NCBI RefSeq assembly: GCF_004217095.1
Contig: NZ_SHKO01000003.1
Location: 62,001-126,000 of the forward strand
DNA length: 64,000 bases
DNA from: Advenella incenata
GTDB lineage: Bacteria > Pseudomonadota > Gammaproteobacteria > Burkholderiales > Burkholderiaceae_B
Direction: 5' to 3'
Notes under the pieces: model-generated
Told to the model about the DNA's origin: nothing
Database searches by the model: none
What the model saw: the letters and a program-made list of their open reading frames with translations, nothing else
Shown here: positions 26,166 to 35,164 of the stretch, piece after piece
How the letters are laid out: each line of letters begins with the position of its first letter
How positions within the stretch are numbered: position 1 is the stretch's first letter
Program-made: the position numbers and the translations under genes

Positions 26166-27755
26166 TTAGTGACGGAAGTGCCGGGTGCCTGTCAGTACCA
26201 TGGCAATGCCGTGCTCGTCGGCGGCGGCGATCACTTCATCGTCGCGCATGCTGCCGCCGGGTTGTATGACGCAATCGGCGCCCGCCTTGACAATAACATC
26301 AAGCCCATCGCGAAACGGGAAGAAAGCATCGGATGCAGCTGCCGTATTCTGCAGCGACAGGCCGGCGTTTTCGGCCTTGATAGAGGCGATGCGGGCAGAA
26401 TCGATACGGCTCATCTGGCCGGCGCCTACGCCGTAGGTCATGCCCTCGCGGCAGAAGACAATAGCGTTGGATTTGACGAACTGGGCTACATTCCAGGCAA
26501 ACAGCAGATCGTCCATTTGCTGCGCTGTGGGCTGCTTGCGTGTGACGACTTTGCAGTCGGCCGCTGCCAGCGGTTTGTGATCAGGATTTTGCACCAGCCA
26601 GCCACCGCCAACACGTTTGACATCAAAGGCATTCTGGCCATCGCCCAGGGCTACGGTCAGCACGCGAACGTTTTTCTTGCTGGCCAGCAATACCAGTGCG
26701 TCAGGCGTATATTCGGGTGCAAGCAAAACCTCAACGAACTGTTCGCTCACGGCTTGTGCGGTCGCTTCATCGACGATGCGGTTAAAGGCGATGATGCCGC
26801 CAAACGCGGAGGTCGGATCGGTCTTGAATGCCTTGCGATAGGCGCCGGCCGCATCGTCGGCAACGGCGACGCCGCAAGGGTTTGCATGCTTGACGATCAC
26901 GCAGGCGGGGGCGGCAAAGGTGCGCACGCATTCCCAGGCCGCGTCGGCATCGGCAATGTTGTTATAGGACAGTTCCTTGCCCTGCAATTGGACATAGTTG
27001 CCCAGTACGCCGGCCGGCACTGTGGCGTCCAGATAGAAAGCGGCGGACTGATGCGGGTTCTCGCCATAACGCAGCGCCTGATGCTGACGCAATTGAATGG
27101 TCAGGTTCTGCGGCCAGCTTTGGCGGGCCGGCTCGTTTTCCTGTTCAGGTTCGGCGTCGGTAATCGCGCTCAGATAGTTGGCAATGGCGCCATCATAGGC
27201 AGCAGTATGCGCATACACTTTTTTTGCCAGGGACAAACGCAAGCCATATGAAGTGCCACCCTGCTCGTCAAGCTCGCGCAACACGGCTTCGTAATCGGAC
27301 GGGTCAATCACAACGGTCACGCCGCCTTCGCGTGTGCCGTGGTTCTTGGCAGCTGCGCGCAACATGGCCGGACCGCCGATGTCGATATTTTCAACGGCAT
27401 CGGCAAAAGTGCAGCCAGCCTTGGCGATGGTTTCGCGGAAGGGATACAGGTTGACCACCAACAGATCGATCGGATCGATATTGTGTGTTTTGAGCGTGTC
27501 CAGGTGCGCCTGGCTGTCGCGTCGTGCCAGCAGCCCGCCGTGAATGCGCGGGTGCAAGGTTTTGACCCGGCCATCCAGAATTTCGGGGGACTGGGTATGT
27601 TCTGCAACCTCGGTTACGTCCAGCCCTTCTTTTTTCAGCAGCGCCGCGGTGCCACCGGTTGACAGAAGTTTTACACCCCGGCCGTGAAGCGCACGGGCGA
27701 AGTCCACGATACCGGTTTTATCCGATACGGAAAGCAAAGCGGTCTTGATAGTCAT
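26166..27755 (-). CDS. purH: Bifunctional AICAR formyltransferase/IMP cyclohydrolase
   Basis: A 529-residue enzyme for the last two steps of purine synthesis to IMP. The N-terminal third is the cyclohydrolase ([43 protein letters not shown]) and the rest is the formyltransferase ([49 protein letters not shown] at the end). It sits in the run dusB-fis-purH-ruvC, all on the minus strand. Confidence 0.97.
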   Translation of the reverse strand: MTIKTALLSVSDKTGIVDFARALHGRGVKLLSTGGTAALLKKEGLDVTEVAEHTQSPEILDGRVKTLHPRIHGGLLARRDSQAHLDTLKTHNIDPIDLLVVNLYPFRETIAKAGCTFADAVENIDIGGPAMLRAAAKNHGTREGGVTVVIDPSDYEAVLRELDEQGGTSYGLRLSLAKKVYAHTAAYDGAIANYLSAITDAEPEQENEPARQSWPQNLTIQLRQHQALRYGENPHQSAAFYLDATVPAGVLGNYVQLQGKELSYNNIADADAAWECVRTFAAPACVIVKHANPCGVAVADDAAGAYRKAFKTDPTSAFGGIIAFNRIVDEATAQAVSEQFVEVLLAPEYTPDALVLLASKKNVRVLTVALGDGQNAFDVKRVGGGWLVQNPDHKPLAAADCKVVTRKQPTAQQMDDLLFAWNVAQFVKSNAIVFCREGMTYGVGAGQMSRIDSARIASIKAENAGLSLQNTAAASDAFFPFRDGLDVIVKAGADCVIQPGGSMRDDEVIAAADEHGIAMVLTGTRHFRH

Positions 27756-27765
27756 GAGAGAATAA

Positions 27766-28002
27766 TTACAGTAAATGATGAGAAATCAGTTTCTTGCGCA
27801 GCGTGTTGCGGGTAATGCCCAGCATGTCTGCGGCGCGCGACTGGTTATGTCCGGCCTTGAGCATGACCACTTCAAGCAGCGGCTTCTCTACGCAACTTGT
27901 GACCATGTTCCAAAGGTTGCCGGCCTCGCCGTCGCCCAATTCTTTAAAATAAAGTTCAAGGTTTGTGCGTACACATTCCTGAAGATCTTGTGTGTTGTTC
28001 AT
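27766..28002 (-). CDS. fis: Fis-family nucleoid-associated regulator
   Basis: A 78-residue DNA-binding protein. The C-terminal helix-turn-helix is nearly complete in family terms: [31 protein letters not shown]. Shorter than enterobacterial Fis (98 residues), as is usual in betaproteobacteria. Located between dusB and purH; the dusB-fis pairing is conserved widely in proteobacteria. It probably acts as a growth-phase DNA-bending regulator. Confidence 0.93.
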   Translation of the reverse strand: MNNTQDLQECVRTNLELYFKELGDGEAGNLWNMVTSCVEKPLLEVVMLKAGHNQSRAADMLGITRNTLRKKLISHHLL

Positions 28003-28037
28003 AATGGCGGTGTTGGGGAAGTTTTTGTTGTTCTGAC

Positions 28038-29051
28038 TTAATGGACTGCAGCTTGTGGAACCCGCGGTGCCGATTCATTGACCAGCTTGGTGAACCACTG
28101 ATTGACTGCATTGTACTGCTCCTGACAGCTTTCGAGGCGATTCATTTGTTGCCGAAACAATTCTGCATCCGGAAGACTGTTTATATACCAGCCGATATGT
28201 TTGCGGGCGGTGCGCACGCCGGTGTATTCACCATAGAACCCATAGTGATGATCAAGATGGGCAAGCAGCACATCGCGCATATGTTCCCACGATGGCGGCG
28301 CCAGAAAGGTTCCGGTTTGCAGGTAGTGATTGATTTCGCCGAATATCCACGGATTGCCCTGAGCGGCGCGGCCCACCATGATGGCATCGGCGCCGGTGTA
28401 ATCGAGCACATATCGTGCCTTGATCGGATCGGTGATATCGCCATTGGCGATCACGGGAATGCCGATGGCCGCCTTGACTGCAGCGATGGTATCGTATTCG
28501 GCCTGACCGGTGTACAGATCACAGCGGGTCCGGCCGTGCAGGGTCAGCGCAGCAATGCCCGCGTTTTCCGCCAGCCGGGCAATGCGCAAGGCATTGCGGT
28601 TTTGCCGGTCCCAGCCGGTACGCGTCTTGAGCGTGACCGGCACGTCAAAGGGCCGGCAGGCAGCCACGACCGCCTCCAGAATGCGCGCCACCAGATCTTC
28701 GTCGCGCAAGAGCGCCGAACCCGAGGCGACATGACATACTTTCTTTACGGGGCATCCCATATTAATGTCGATGATGCGTGCCCCCTTGCCAATATTGAAT
28801 ACGGCAGCCTCGGCCAGCATGGCCGGATCGGCGCCGGCAATCTGTACCGCGATGGGGTCGATCTCGCCATCGTGATTCAGTCTTCTGGAGGTTTTGACAC
28901 TTTCCCATAATGCCGGATTGCTGGCCGCCATTTCGGATACGGCATAGCCGGCCCCCAACTGTTTGCACAGCTGACGAAAGGGCCTGTCGGTTACGCCCGC
29001 CATGGGAGCAACAAAAACAGGATTGGGAAGGGACCAGTTACCGATTTGCAT
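28038..29051 (-). CDS. dusB: tRNA-dihydrouridine synthase B
   Basis: A 337-residue FMN enzyme that reduces specific uridines in the D-loop of tRNA. It begins with PVFVAPMAGVTDRPFRQLC, has the catalytic-cysteine region INMGCPVKKVC, the LKTRTGWD and LTLHGRTRCDLYTG strands, and the phosphate-binding VIANGDI and DAIMVGRAAQGNPWIF motifs. Co-directional with fis, starting 35 bp upstream of it. Confidence 0.95.
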   Translation of the reverse strand: MQIGNWSLPNPVFVAPMAGVTDRPFRQLCKQLGAGYAVSEMAASNPALWESVKTSRRLNHDGEIDPIAVQIAGADPAMLAEAAVFNIGKGARIIDINMGCPVKKVCHVASGSALLRDEDLVARILEAVVAACRPFDVPVTLKTRTGWDRQNRNALRIARLAENAGIAALTLHGRTRCDLYTGQAEYDTIAAVKAAIGIPVIANGDITDPIKARYVLDYTGADAIMVGRAAQGNPWIFGEINHYLQTGTFLAPPSWEHMRDVLLAHLDHHYGFYGEYTGVRTARKHIGWYINSLPDAELFRQQMNRLESCQEQYNAVNQWFTKLVNESAPRVPQAAVH

Positions 29052-29100
29052 GGACTCATTTTAACCAAGGTTGGACAGCAGGGCCGGCAAAGCCGTTGCC

Positions 29101-30258
29101 CTAGTTGCGATAACCCTGCAACAGGTGGCGGGCCAGTGGCCGCCGCAACGGTTCGGTCAGGTCCAGCGCCAGCAAAGACAAGCCACAGGCATGTTCGATC
29201 AGCGGGTTGCCGGTGGTGAAAATACGCGGCATGAGGTCAGTCAGTTGACGTGTGATGCCGCGATCGGCACGACGGGAGCCAGCAAAGGCGGACAGGGCCG
29301 GTTGGGGATCCTGGACAGGGTCGATGAGCCACGGTTGCAGTGCTCGCAACAGCCCCGCAACATCGCGCAGCCCGAGGTTAAGCCCCTGGCCCGCCACTGG
29401 ATGCAGTGCCTGGGCTGCATTGCCTATGGTCACAATGCGGCCGTTTACGGTGTTTTTGGTAACGCTGAGCGCCAGAGGGAAAATATGACGCGACTCCAGC
29501 ACGGAAAAGAGCCCCAGCCGGTCACCGAAATGGTCGGTGAGTGCCCGGGAAAAACTCGCGTCGTCTGCCGCCAGCAGTTCTCGTGCGCGCGCAGGGCTGG
29601 TGCACCAGACGATCGACTGGGCATCGGCAAAGACCGGATGCGGCAGGACCGCCAGCGGGCCTTCGCGGGTAAATCGCTCCCAGGCCCAACCCGGTCTGGG
29701 CAGGGCGGCGCGGGCCGAGGTAATGATGGCATGCTGGTTGTAGTCACGCAGTTGCGTGTCCGGCTTTGCGCCATCGCATTGCACGACAATACGCGCCCGA
29801 TAGGTTTTACCGTTCTGGCTGATGCTGGCTGCGGCACTGTCCGGTTCATTGGCTACAGTGGCCGGTGCCCCGGCCAGGCGCAAGGTGTGCCCGTCGTTCA
29901 CATTCTGCTGCAGGCTGGCGTGAACCGCACGATAGGGAACCACATAGCCCAGCGCTGCAACGTCAAAATCGGTGTGGTTAATAAGCGTGCGTCCCAGGCG
30001 GCCTTTTTGCGAGACATGCACGGTTTCAATGGCAGCGTATTGGCCGGGCCAGCCCTGCAATTGTTCCAGAAAGACCCGGCTGCCGTGATTGAGGGCAAGC
30101 ACGCGGGTGTCGCGGGCCGGATTATGCATGACCGGATGGTCGGCCTGGAACAGGGCGACCGTTGGTCGGATGCCGGGCAGTTTGTCCAGGGCGCAGGCCA
30201 GTGCCAGCCCTACGGGGCCGGCGCCGATGATTGCAATATCGAAATCAACATTTTCCAT
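29101..30258 (-). CDS. ubiH: FAD-dependent ubiquinone biosynthesis hydroxylase (UbiH type)
   Basis: A 385-residue flavoprotein monooxygenase of the UbiH/UbiF/VisC family. The N-terminal FAD motif is IIGAGPVGLALACAL, the DTRVLALNHGSRVFLEQL segment follows, and the C-terminal motif is IGNAAQALHPVAGQGLNLG, whose GNAAQ form matches UbiH rather than the GDAA form of other members. It would hydroxylate a ring position of the ubiquinone precursor. The stop is 49 bp from dusB, on the same strand. Confidence 0.87.
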   Translation of the reverse strand: MENVDFDIAIIGAGPVGLALACALDKLPGIRPTVALFQADHPVMHNPARDTRVLALNHGSRVFLEQLQGWPGQYAAIETVHVSQKGRLGRTLINHTDFDVAALGYVVPYRAVHASLQQNVNDGHTLRLAGAPATVANEPDSAAASISQNGKTYRARIVVQCDGAKPDTQLRDYNQHAIITSARAALPRPGWAWERFTREGPLAVLPHPVFADAQSIVWCTSPARARELLAADDASFSRALTDHFGDRLGLFSVLESRHIFPLALSVTKNTVNGRIVTIGNAAQALHPVAGQGLNLGLRDVAGLLRALQPWLIDPVQDPQPALSAFAGSRRADRGITRQLTDLMPRIFTTGNPLIEHACGLSLLALDLTEPLRRPLARHLLQGYRN

Positions 30259-30379
30259 GCCGCTATTTTACCCTTTTGCCTGAAAAAATCCGGCGCACGC
30301 ACCTGTGAGCCCGCGTGTCGTACAATATAGCCTTCAAAGTTGGCAGCGTGCCTGACATAGTGCAAATGTTGAATCAGAA

Positions 30380-30814
30380 ATGTTGAATCAGTTGTGGCGG
30401 GCCAGGCCTGCAAACCATTTTCGTTACAAAATCGTCGCCGGGTTTCTGGCCTGTTTTTTTGGCGTGCTGGGTCTGCAGGGCTGGTATCTGAAGCGCCCTG
30501 TTGCACCTGTCATTACGTTGTTCAGTCTGGCAATGCTGGCATGGTCGTTCACCCAACCTGTGTGGTGGGACTCCATTCCGTTTTTCTTCCTGTTCATCCC
30601 GCTTTGGGCAGGTTTCATTGAGTCGGCTGTTTATTGCCTGCGCGCCGATGAGAAATTTGACGCGCTTTATAATGTCAATCAGGTGCGGCGCAAACCGTCG
30701 GGTGTGCCGCCAGGGCTGATGGCGCTACTCAATTTGCTGATTGCTGGCATGGTGTCCATGTTCACCCTGTCCATGGTTGTGGCGCACGTCACCTGTCTGC
30801 ACATGACCTGCTAG
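30380..30814 (+). CDS. Small membrane protein, TM2-like
   Basis: A 144-residue protein with three to four hydrophobic segments. The N-terminal RYKIVAGFLACFFGVLGLQGWYLKR resembles the TM2 pattern (charged residue, hydrophobic run, GxxG, small loop, hydrophobic run). A cytoplasmic stretch DEKFDALYNVNQVRRKPSG precedes the last membrane helix. Function unknown. It begins just inside a short direct repeat: the ATGTTGAATCAG at its start (30380) also occurs 14 bp earlier. It precedes ctaG on the same strand by 54 bp. Confidence 0.7.
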   Translation: MLNQLWRARPANHFRYKIVAGFLACFFGVLGLQGWYLKRPVAPVITLFSLAMLAWSFTQPVWWDSIPFFFLFIPLWAGFIESAVYCLRADEKFDALYNVNQVRRKPSGVPPGLMALLNLLIAGMVSMFTLSMVVAHVTCLHMTC

Positions 30815-30868
30815 TGACCGGGATGCCGTTTGTGATACGGCTCCGATATATTCAAGAGGTTTTATTCG

Positions 30869-31801
30869 ATGGATCTGGACTTGATGCATTGGCTTGCCCC
30901 CTGGGAGTTTTCTCCTACGCTGATTGCCCTTTTTCTGCTTGCCGGCTGGCTATTCGTTCGCGGTACACGCGTGCATCGCGTCACGCTTGCGCGACAGCTT
31001 CTGTTCTGGTCAGGTTTTGTGGTGCTTTATCTGTCGCTGCATACGCACGTTGACTATTATGCCGAGCGCATGTTTTTCATTCACCGCATTCAGCATCTGG
31101 TATTGCATCATCTGGGTCCCTTGCTCATTATGGGCGCCTATCCCGGGCAGGTGATGCGCGCCGGTCTTCCCCTGCGTGCGCGGGTGTGGCTGCGCGATTA
31201 TCGTCGCAGTTTTTCCGGCAGATTCATCACCGGCGTGCTGACCAATAAAATCCTGGTTCCGTTCCTGTTTGTCTTTCTGGTGTTGTTCTGGCTGCTGCCG
31301 ACCATCCAGTTTTACTCCATGCTCGACTGGCGCCTGTACCGGCTCATGAACTGGTCTGTGGTGGTCAGCGGGTTCATGTACTGGAACCTGATCCTGGATC
31401 GTCGCCCCTATGTCGCGCCTGTACTTTCGGCCAAAACATGGATCGGTCGTTTCTTTCAATGGACGATTGCGTCGGGCTCTCCGGCTGTCCTGTCGCCGGG
31501 CGCACGGATTCTGTCGCCCATCATCACCATGTTGCCGCAAATGATCGTGGGCGCTGTCATCACGTTCACCACCACCGACATTTACCCGCTCTTCGATCTT
31601 TGCGGACGGGCGTTGCCCATGTCTGCGATAACCGATCAGAGCATTGGCGGCCTGACCATGTGGATTCCGGCGGCAATGGTCGAAACGTTCGGTCTGCTGT
31701 TTGCCCTGAGCACCATGATGCGCCTGTCGGCCAAGGGACGTCAGAAAACCGGCAGGCAGATGCGCGAAATGCGCCTGGCGCAGCAGCTCAAGGTCGTGTA
31801 A
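30869..31801 (+). CDS. ctaG: Cytochrome c oxidase assembly protein, caa3-type CtaG family
   Basis: A 310-residue integral membrane protein with six to seven hydrophobic segments. Conserved histidine-rich signature of the family: MFFIHRIQHLVLHHLGPLLIMGAYPG; then MNWSVVVSGFMYWNLILDRRP and ALPMSAITDQSIGGLTMWIP. The family is linked to copper delivery and oxidase assembly, distinct from Cox11-type CtaG. No cox genes adjoin it here. Confidence 0.85.
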   Translation: MDLDLMHWLAPWEFSPTLIALFLLAGWLFVRGTRVHRVTLARQLLFWSGFVVLYLSLHTHVDYYAERMFFIHRIQHLVLHHLGPLLIMGAYPGQVMRAGLPLRARVWLRDYRRSFSGRFITGVLTNKILVPFLFVFLVLFWLLPTIQFYSMLDWRLYRLMNWSVVVSGFMYWNLILDRRPYVAPVLSAKTWIGRFFQWTIASGSPAVLSPGARILSPIITMLPQMIVGAVITFTTTDIYPLFDLCGRALPMSAITDQSIGGLTMWIPAAMVETFGLLFALSTMMRLSAKGRQKTGRQMREMRLAQQLKVV

Positions 31802-31922
31802 TGCGGGTTGTGGCGCTTTGCGATATCAAACAACGGTTCTGATCGCGGCAAACAAGCGGCGGCGATCGACGTCGGTCTCTTCCGGGTCGATGCATTGCGG
31901 CAAGACGACGTGCGCGACGGCC

Positions 31923-32918
31923 TTATTGGTTCTGAGTGAAAAACTGTTCGATCCGGCGCGGCAACCAGGTCAGCTCGCCGCGCCCCGAACCGCTGGCAAA
32001 GCCAGCGTGGCCGCCACTGCATGGGTAATGCAGCAGCACCTGATCGCTTGCCTGGTCAGGGCCGGGCAGGCTGGCTTCGGGGATAAAGGGGTCATTGCGC
32101 GCAATCAATAGCAGCGTTGGTACCCGAATGCCATGCAGATGATATTGGCTTGAACAGCGCGACCAGTAATCCAGCGCACTGCGATAGCCGTGTACCGGCC
32201 CCGTATAGGCGTCATCGAACTCAAGCAGCGTGCGCGCTTGCAGCGCTTTGTTCCAGTTGACGGCGCCCGGGAAGGCGCTGGCTTTTTGCTGTATTTTGCC
32301 ACGCATGGATGCCAGAAAGTGAGGGGTGTACACGTAGCGCCCCATCAGGCTGGTTTGTAGCCGCATGCCAGTGGCCACCAGGTCTACCGGTACGGAAATG
32401 CCTGCTACTGCATTGAGCCAGTGCAGCTGTTGGCCTTGTTCCCCTGTATATTTGAGCAGGGCGTTGCCTCCCAGCGAAATGCCCGCTGCGTGCCATTGCG
32501 CCAGCGGTAACTGGCGGCGCACCTGGCTCAGGATGCAATCAATATCCCGGGAGTCGCCGGAAAAATAAGAACGGGCCAGCCGGTTCGGTTCGCCCGAACA
32601 GCCGCGAAAATGCGCCACGGCAACCATCCATCCGCGTTCAACAAAGTACGAGCCGATAGCCTGGGCGTAATGGCTTTGGCTGCTGCCTTCCAGCCCATGA
32701 AAAATGACCAGTGCCTGCCCATTGAATTGGCAATGGGTATGCGCCTGCGGTCCGGCCCAGTCAATATCCAGAAAATCGCCATCGGGCATATCCAGTCGCT
32801 GGCGGACGAACCGCTGTTGGGGGCGGCGTCCCCACTTCATGGCGGCAATCGTCTGGATATGGCCTTCACATTGCCAGTTTGGGGAAGGGCAGGCGTCAAG
32901 ATTGAGTCGGGCAGTCAC
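31923..32918 (-). CDS. Alpha/beta hydrolase of the YheT/UPF0017 family
   Basis: A 331-residue hydrolase of the YheT family. The nucleophile elbow is GISLGGNALLKY, the acid is in IARNDPFIP and the catalytic histidine in YPCSGGHAGFASG. The GLEGSSQSHYAQAIG and VAHFRGCSGEPN segments are characteristic. The substrate is unknown for this family, though carboxylesterase activity has been proposed. A GTG start at 32918 (MTARLNLDACPSPNWQC) is the best available start. Confidence 0.88.
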   Translation of the reverse strand: MTARLNLDACPSPNWQCEGHIQTIAAMKWGRRPQQRFVRQRLDMPDGDFLDIDWAGPQAHTHCQFNGQALVIFHGLEGSSQSHYAQAIGSYFVERGWMVAVAHFRGCSGEPNRLARSYFSGDSRDIDCILSQVRRQLPLAQWHAAGISLGGNALLKYTGEQGQQLHWLNAVAGISVPVDLVATGMRLQTSLMGRYVYTPHFLASMRGKIQQKASAFPGAVNWNKALQARTLLEFDDAYTGPVHGYRSALDYWSRCSSQYHLHGIRVPTLLLIARNDPFIPEASLPGPDQASDQVLLHYPCSGGHAGFASGSGRGELTWLPRRIEQFFTQNQ

Positions 32919-33053
32919 AGCAGGTCCAGTGATTCCGTTGAGTCAGGCACATGAATTTTCAGGCAGGCAAGCATGGCCGGGCCAGGGGTGATAGGCATTG
33001 TTCTTGTCCTTTGCGATCGCGGGTGCGGCCGACAGGACGGTGTTGCAGGTGGA

Positions 33054-33512
33054 TTAATGCAGCAGGTTGGGAATATCGTGCATTTCCGATAGCAGAACAT
33101 CAGAGGGGGCGGGGGCCGAATGATGGTGGACCAGGTGCCAGCCGGTGCGACCCTTGTGGTACACATTGGTTGCATAAAACAGCAGTTCCCGATTACCCCG
33201 CGGGGTATTGGCCTGCACTTCTTCGATCAGGATATGTATGACCGTCATGCCGTAGGTAATGACCACGGGATGATGGGCATGAATATGGAGCGGGCCGCTA
33301 TTGAGCAGCTCGTGCCACGAAGCCTGGATGGCGCTGGTGCCCGTCAGGCGCTCGCCGCCTGGGTGAATGCAAACGGTTTCTTCATCGTCAGCCCAGGTAT
33401 GCATGACCCGCATGACATCTCCCAGGCGCAGCGCTTCGTAGAAGGCCTGTTCGACCTCCTCGGGGCTGGCGAAAACCGCGCGCTTGGGCGCAGCAGTGCT
33501 TTTAGTGCCCAT
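33054..33512 (-). CDS. NTF2/SnoaL-like fold protein
   Basis: A 152-residue protein with the SnoaL-like pattern: a helical start (SPEEVEQAFYEALRLGDVMRVMHTWADDEE), then VCIHPGGERLTGTSAIQASWHELL and a run of beta strands ending WHLVHHHSAPAP. Proteins of this shape act as hydrolases, isomerases or accessory factors; no specific role can be given. Its start overlaps the end of the upstream zinc-finger gene by 11 bp. Confidence 0.8.
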   Translation of the reverse strand: MGTKSTAAPKRAVFASPEEVEQAFYEALRLGDVMRVMHTWADDEETVCIHPGGERLTGTSAIQASWHELLNSGPLHIHAHHPVVITYGMTVIHILIEEVQANTPRGNRELLFYATNVYHKGRTGWHLVHHHSAPAPSDVLLSEMHDIPNLLH

Positions 33513-33699
33513 GCACTTTCTCGCCTTCTTTGAGGCGGTATACAGTGCCGCAATAAGGGCAGGCTGCCGAGCCGGTTTTGCTTACGTCCAGAAAAACGCG
33601 TGGATGCAGGCTCCAGGTCGGCGCATTCGGGCCAGGGCAATAAACAGGCAGATCGCTTGCAGACACCTCGATGGGTGCCGTTTGTACTTGTGCAGACAT
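33502..33699 (-). CDS. Small zinc-finger protein (CHCC type)
   Basis: A 65-residue protein with the ligands of the CHCC zinc-finger family related to complex I subunit NDUFS6: C21 in LPVYCPG, H32 in WSLHPRVF, and the CPYCGTVYRL pair. It overlaps the downstream SnoaL-like gene by 11 bp, so both are probably translated together. The function of the bacterial members is not settled. Confidence 0.87.
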   Translation of the reverse strand: MSAQVQTAPIEVSASDLPVYCPGPNAPTWSLHPRVFLDVSKTGSAACPYCGTVYRLKEGEKVHGH

Positions 33700-33976
33700 C
33701 AGTTACTTCCTAAAAATGCGGAAAGACATGTTAAGCGCGCTGTGCAAACGACGCGCACGTGTATTTGAGGGTAAACAGCCCGAGTGTTGCCGCGCAGCGT
33801 CACTTTGCTCTGGCCGATGGGTGCTGACGTATTATATTTCTGCCCTGAGGCGGGTGCAATGAGGATGAGCGCGCTGCTTTTGCTAGAATTCCCAGCATAT
33901 CTTCATTGTCTACGCCGCTGCCGGGCATCCGTTCATACGCCGTCGCACGGTGTATTGTACAGCACAAGGAACCATT

Positions 33977-34741
33977 TTGTTTTCCCCGTTTATTCTTTTA
34001 GCGCGGGTTTTGCCTGCCGCCAGCGATGCGCACCGGTTGGCGCGCCGCCAGGCCGTCCAGTTGGGGATGCGGGCGGTGGCTCCTCATCTGCTGGCGTTGT
34101 CCGCATGGGGGTTCGTCTCTGGCGTGGCTATGGTCAATTACGGCCTGTCCTTCTGGCAGTCCATGATCATGTCGCTGTGGGTGTATGCCGGTTCGGCGCA
34201 GCTGACGGCATTGCCGCTGATGGCCGCGGGCGCTCCGGTCTGGATGGTGTTTCTGGCCGGCTTCGTCGTCAATATCCGGTTTGTCATCTTCGGCGCGACG
34301 CTTTATCCTTTTTTTGAACGATATTCCCATTTCAAGCGGCTGGTGCTCGGGTACCTGCTGACCGATATCAATTACGTCGTGTTTGTCAGCCTGTTCCGTC
34401 ATGTTCGCCAGAAACGTCGCACGGTTTATGTATGGACCTATCTGTCCATGGGTACGGCAATTGCTGGGGCATGGCAGTTAAGCACCCTGGCCGGTGTGTT
34501 GATCGGCGATCGCGTGCCGCGTGAATGGTCGCTGGAGTTTGCGGGCGTGCTCACGCTGATGGCCGTTGTCATACCGCTCATCAAGGGCCGACCCATGCTG
34601 GTGACGGTGCTGGTCGCCGGCGCAGTGGCCTGGCTGGGCCAGCCGTTACCGCTGCGCATGGGTCTGTTTGTTGCCATTGTGGCCGGGATCGCTGCCGGCA
34701 TCCTGTCCGAGAAATTCATGACCAAAGGAACACGTGCATGA
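33977..34741 (+). CDS. azlC: AzlC family amino-acid exporter, large subunit (second copy)
   Basis: A 254-residue membrane protein of the AzlC family: GMRAVAPHLLALSAWGFVSGVAMVNYG, YAGSAQLTALPLMAAG, FVVNIRFVIFGATL and LLTDINYVVFVSLF. It differs a lot from the first AzlC at 9.0 kb. A TTG start at 33977 is chosen because AAGGA lies 6 bp upstream; a GTG at 33950 in the same frame is the alternative. The stop overlaps the next gene (ATGA). Confidence 0.85.
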   Translation: MFSPFILLARVLPAASDAHRLARRQAVQLGMRAVAPHLLALSAWGFVSGVAMVNYGLSFWQSMIMSLWVYAGSAQLTALPLMAAGAPVWMVFLAGFVVNIRFVIFGATLYPFFERYSHFKRLVLGYLLTDINYVVFVSLFRHVRQKRRTVYVWTYLSMGTAIAGAWQLSTLAGVLIGDRVPREWSLEFAGVLTLMAVVIPLIKGRPMLVTVLVAGAVAWLGQPLPLRMGLFVAIVAGIAAGILSEKFMTKGTRA

Positions 34742-35058
34742 GTGATACCTATATTGCGCTTGTCATTGTGTTGCTGGGCATCGGCAGCCTGCTGACCCGG
34801 GCTGGCTATCTCATGTTGGGCCAGTATTTCCCCTTGAGCAAGACCGTGAGCCGTGGCTTGCGCTACGCGCCGGTTGCCGCCTTGACGGCCATTGTTGTGC
34901 CCAGTCTGCTGCCCTGGACTGTGGGGCAGTGGCCGCAGGTCGGCGCCGAGTTTTTTGCGGCGGTCGTCGCTGCGCTGGCTTTTTTGCGAGTGCGTAATAT
35001 TCTTTTCATGATTGCTGTCGGTATGGTCGTCTTGTGGCTTTTACGCTGGATTTTCTAA
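34738..35058 (+). CDS. azlD: AzlD family small exporter subunit (second copy)
   Basis: A 106-residue hydrophobic protein (MSDTYIALVIVLLGIGSLLTR, then GLRYAPVAALTAIVVPSLL and a late LRVRNILFMIAVGMVVLWLL) of the AzlD family. The ATG overlaps the azlC stop. It pairs with the upstream AzlC as an exporter of branched-chain or related amino acids. Confidence 0.87.
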   Translation: MSDTYIALVIVLLGIGSLLTRAGYLMLGQYFPLSKTVSRGLRYAPVAALTAIVVPSLLPWTVGQWPQVGAEFFAAVVAALAFLRVRNILFMIAVGMVVLWLLRWIF

Positions 35059-35164
35059 GGCTTTCTCCCTATTTCCGGGCCGATGGGCATAGATGAGTAC
35101 ATGAGTAGAGTAAAATGACGTTTTCGCGGCTTGCCGCAATTTTCAGTTCCTTTACATACACTTG

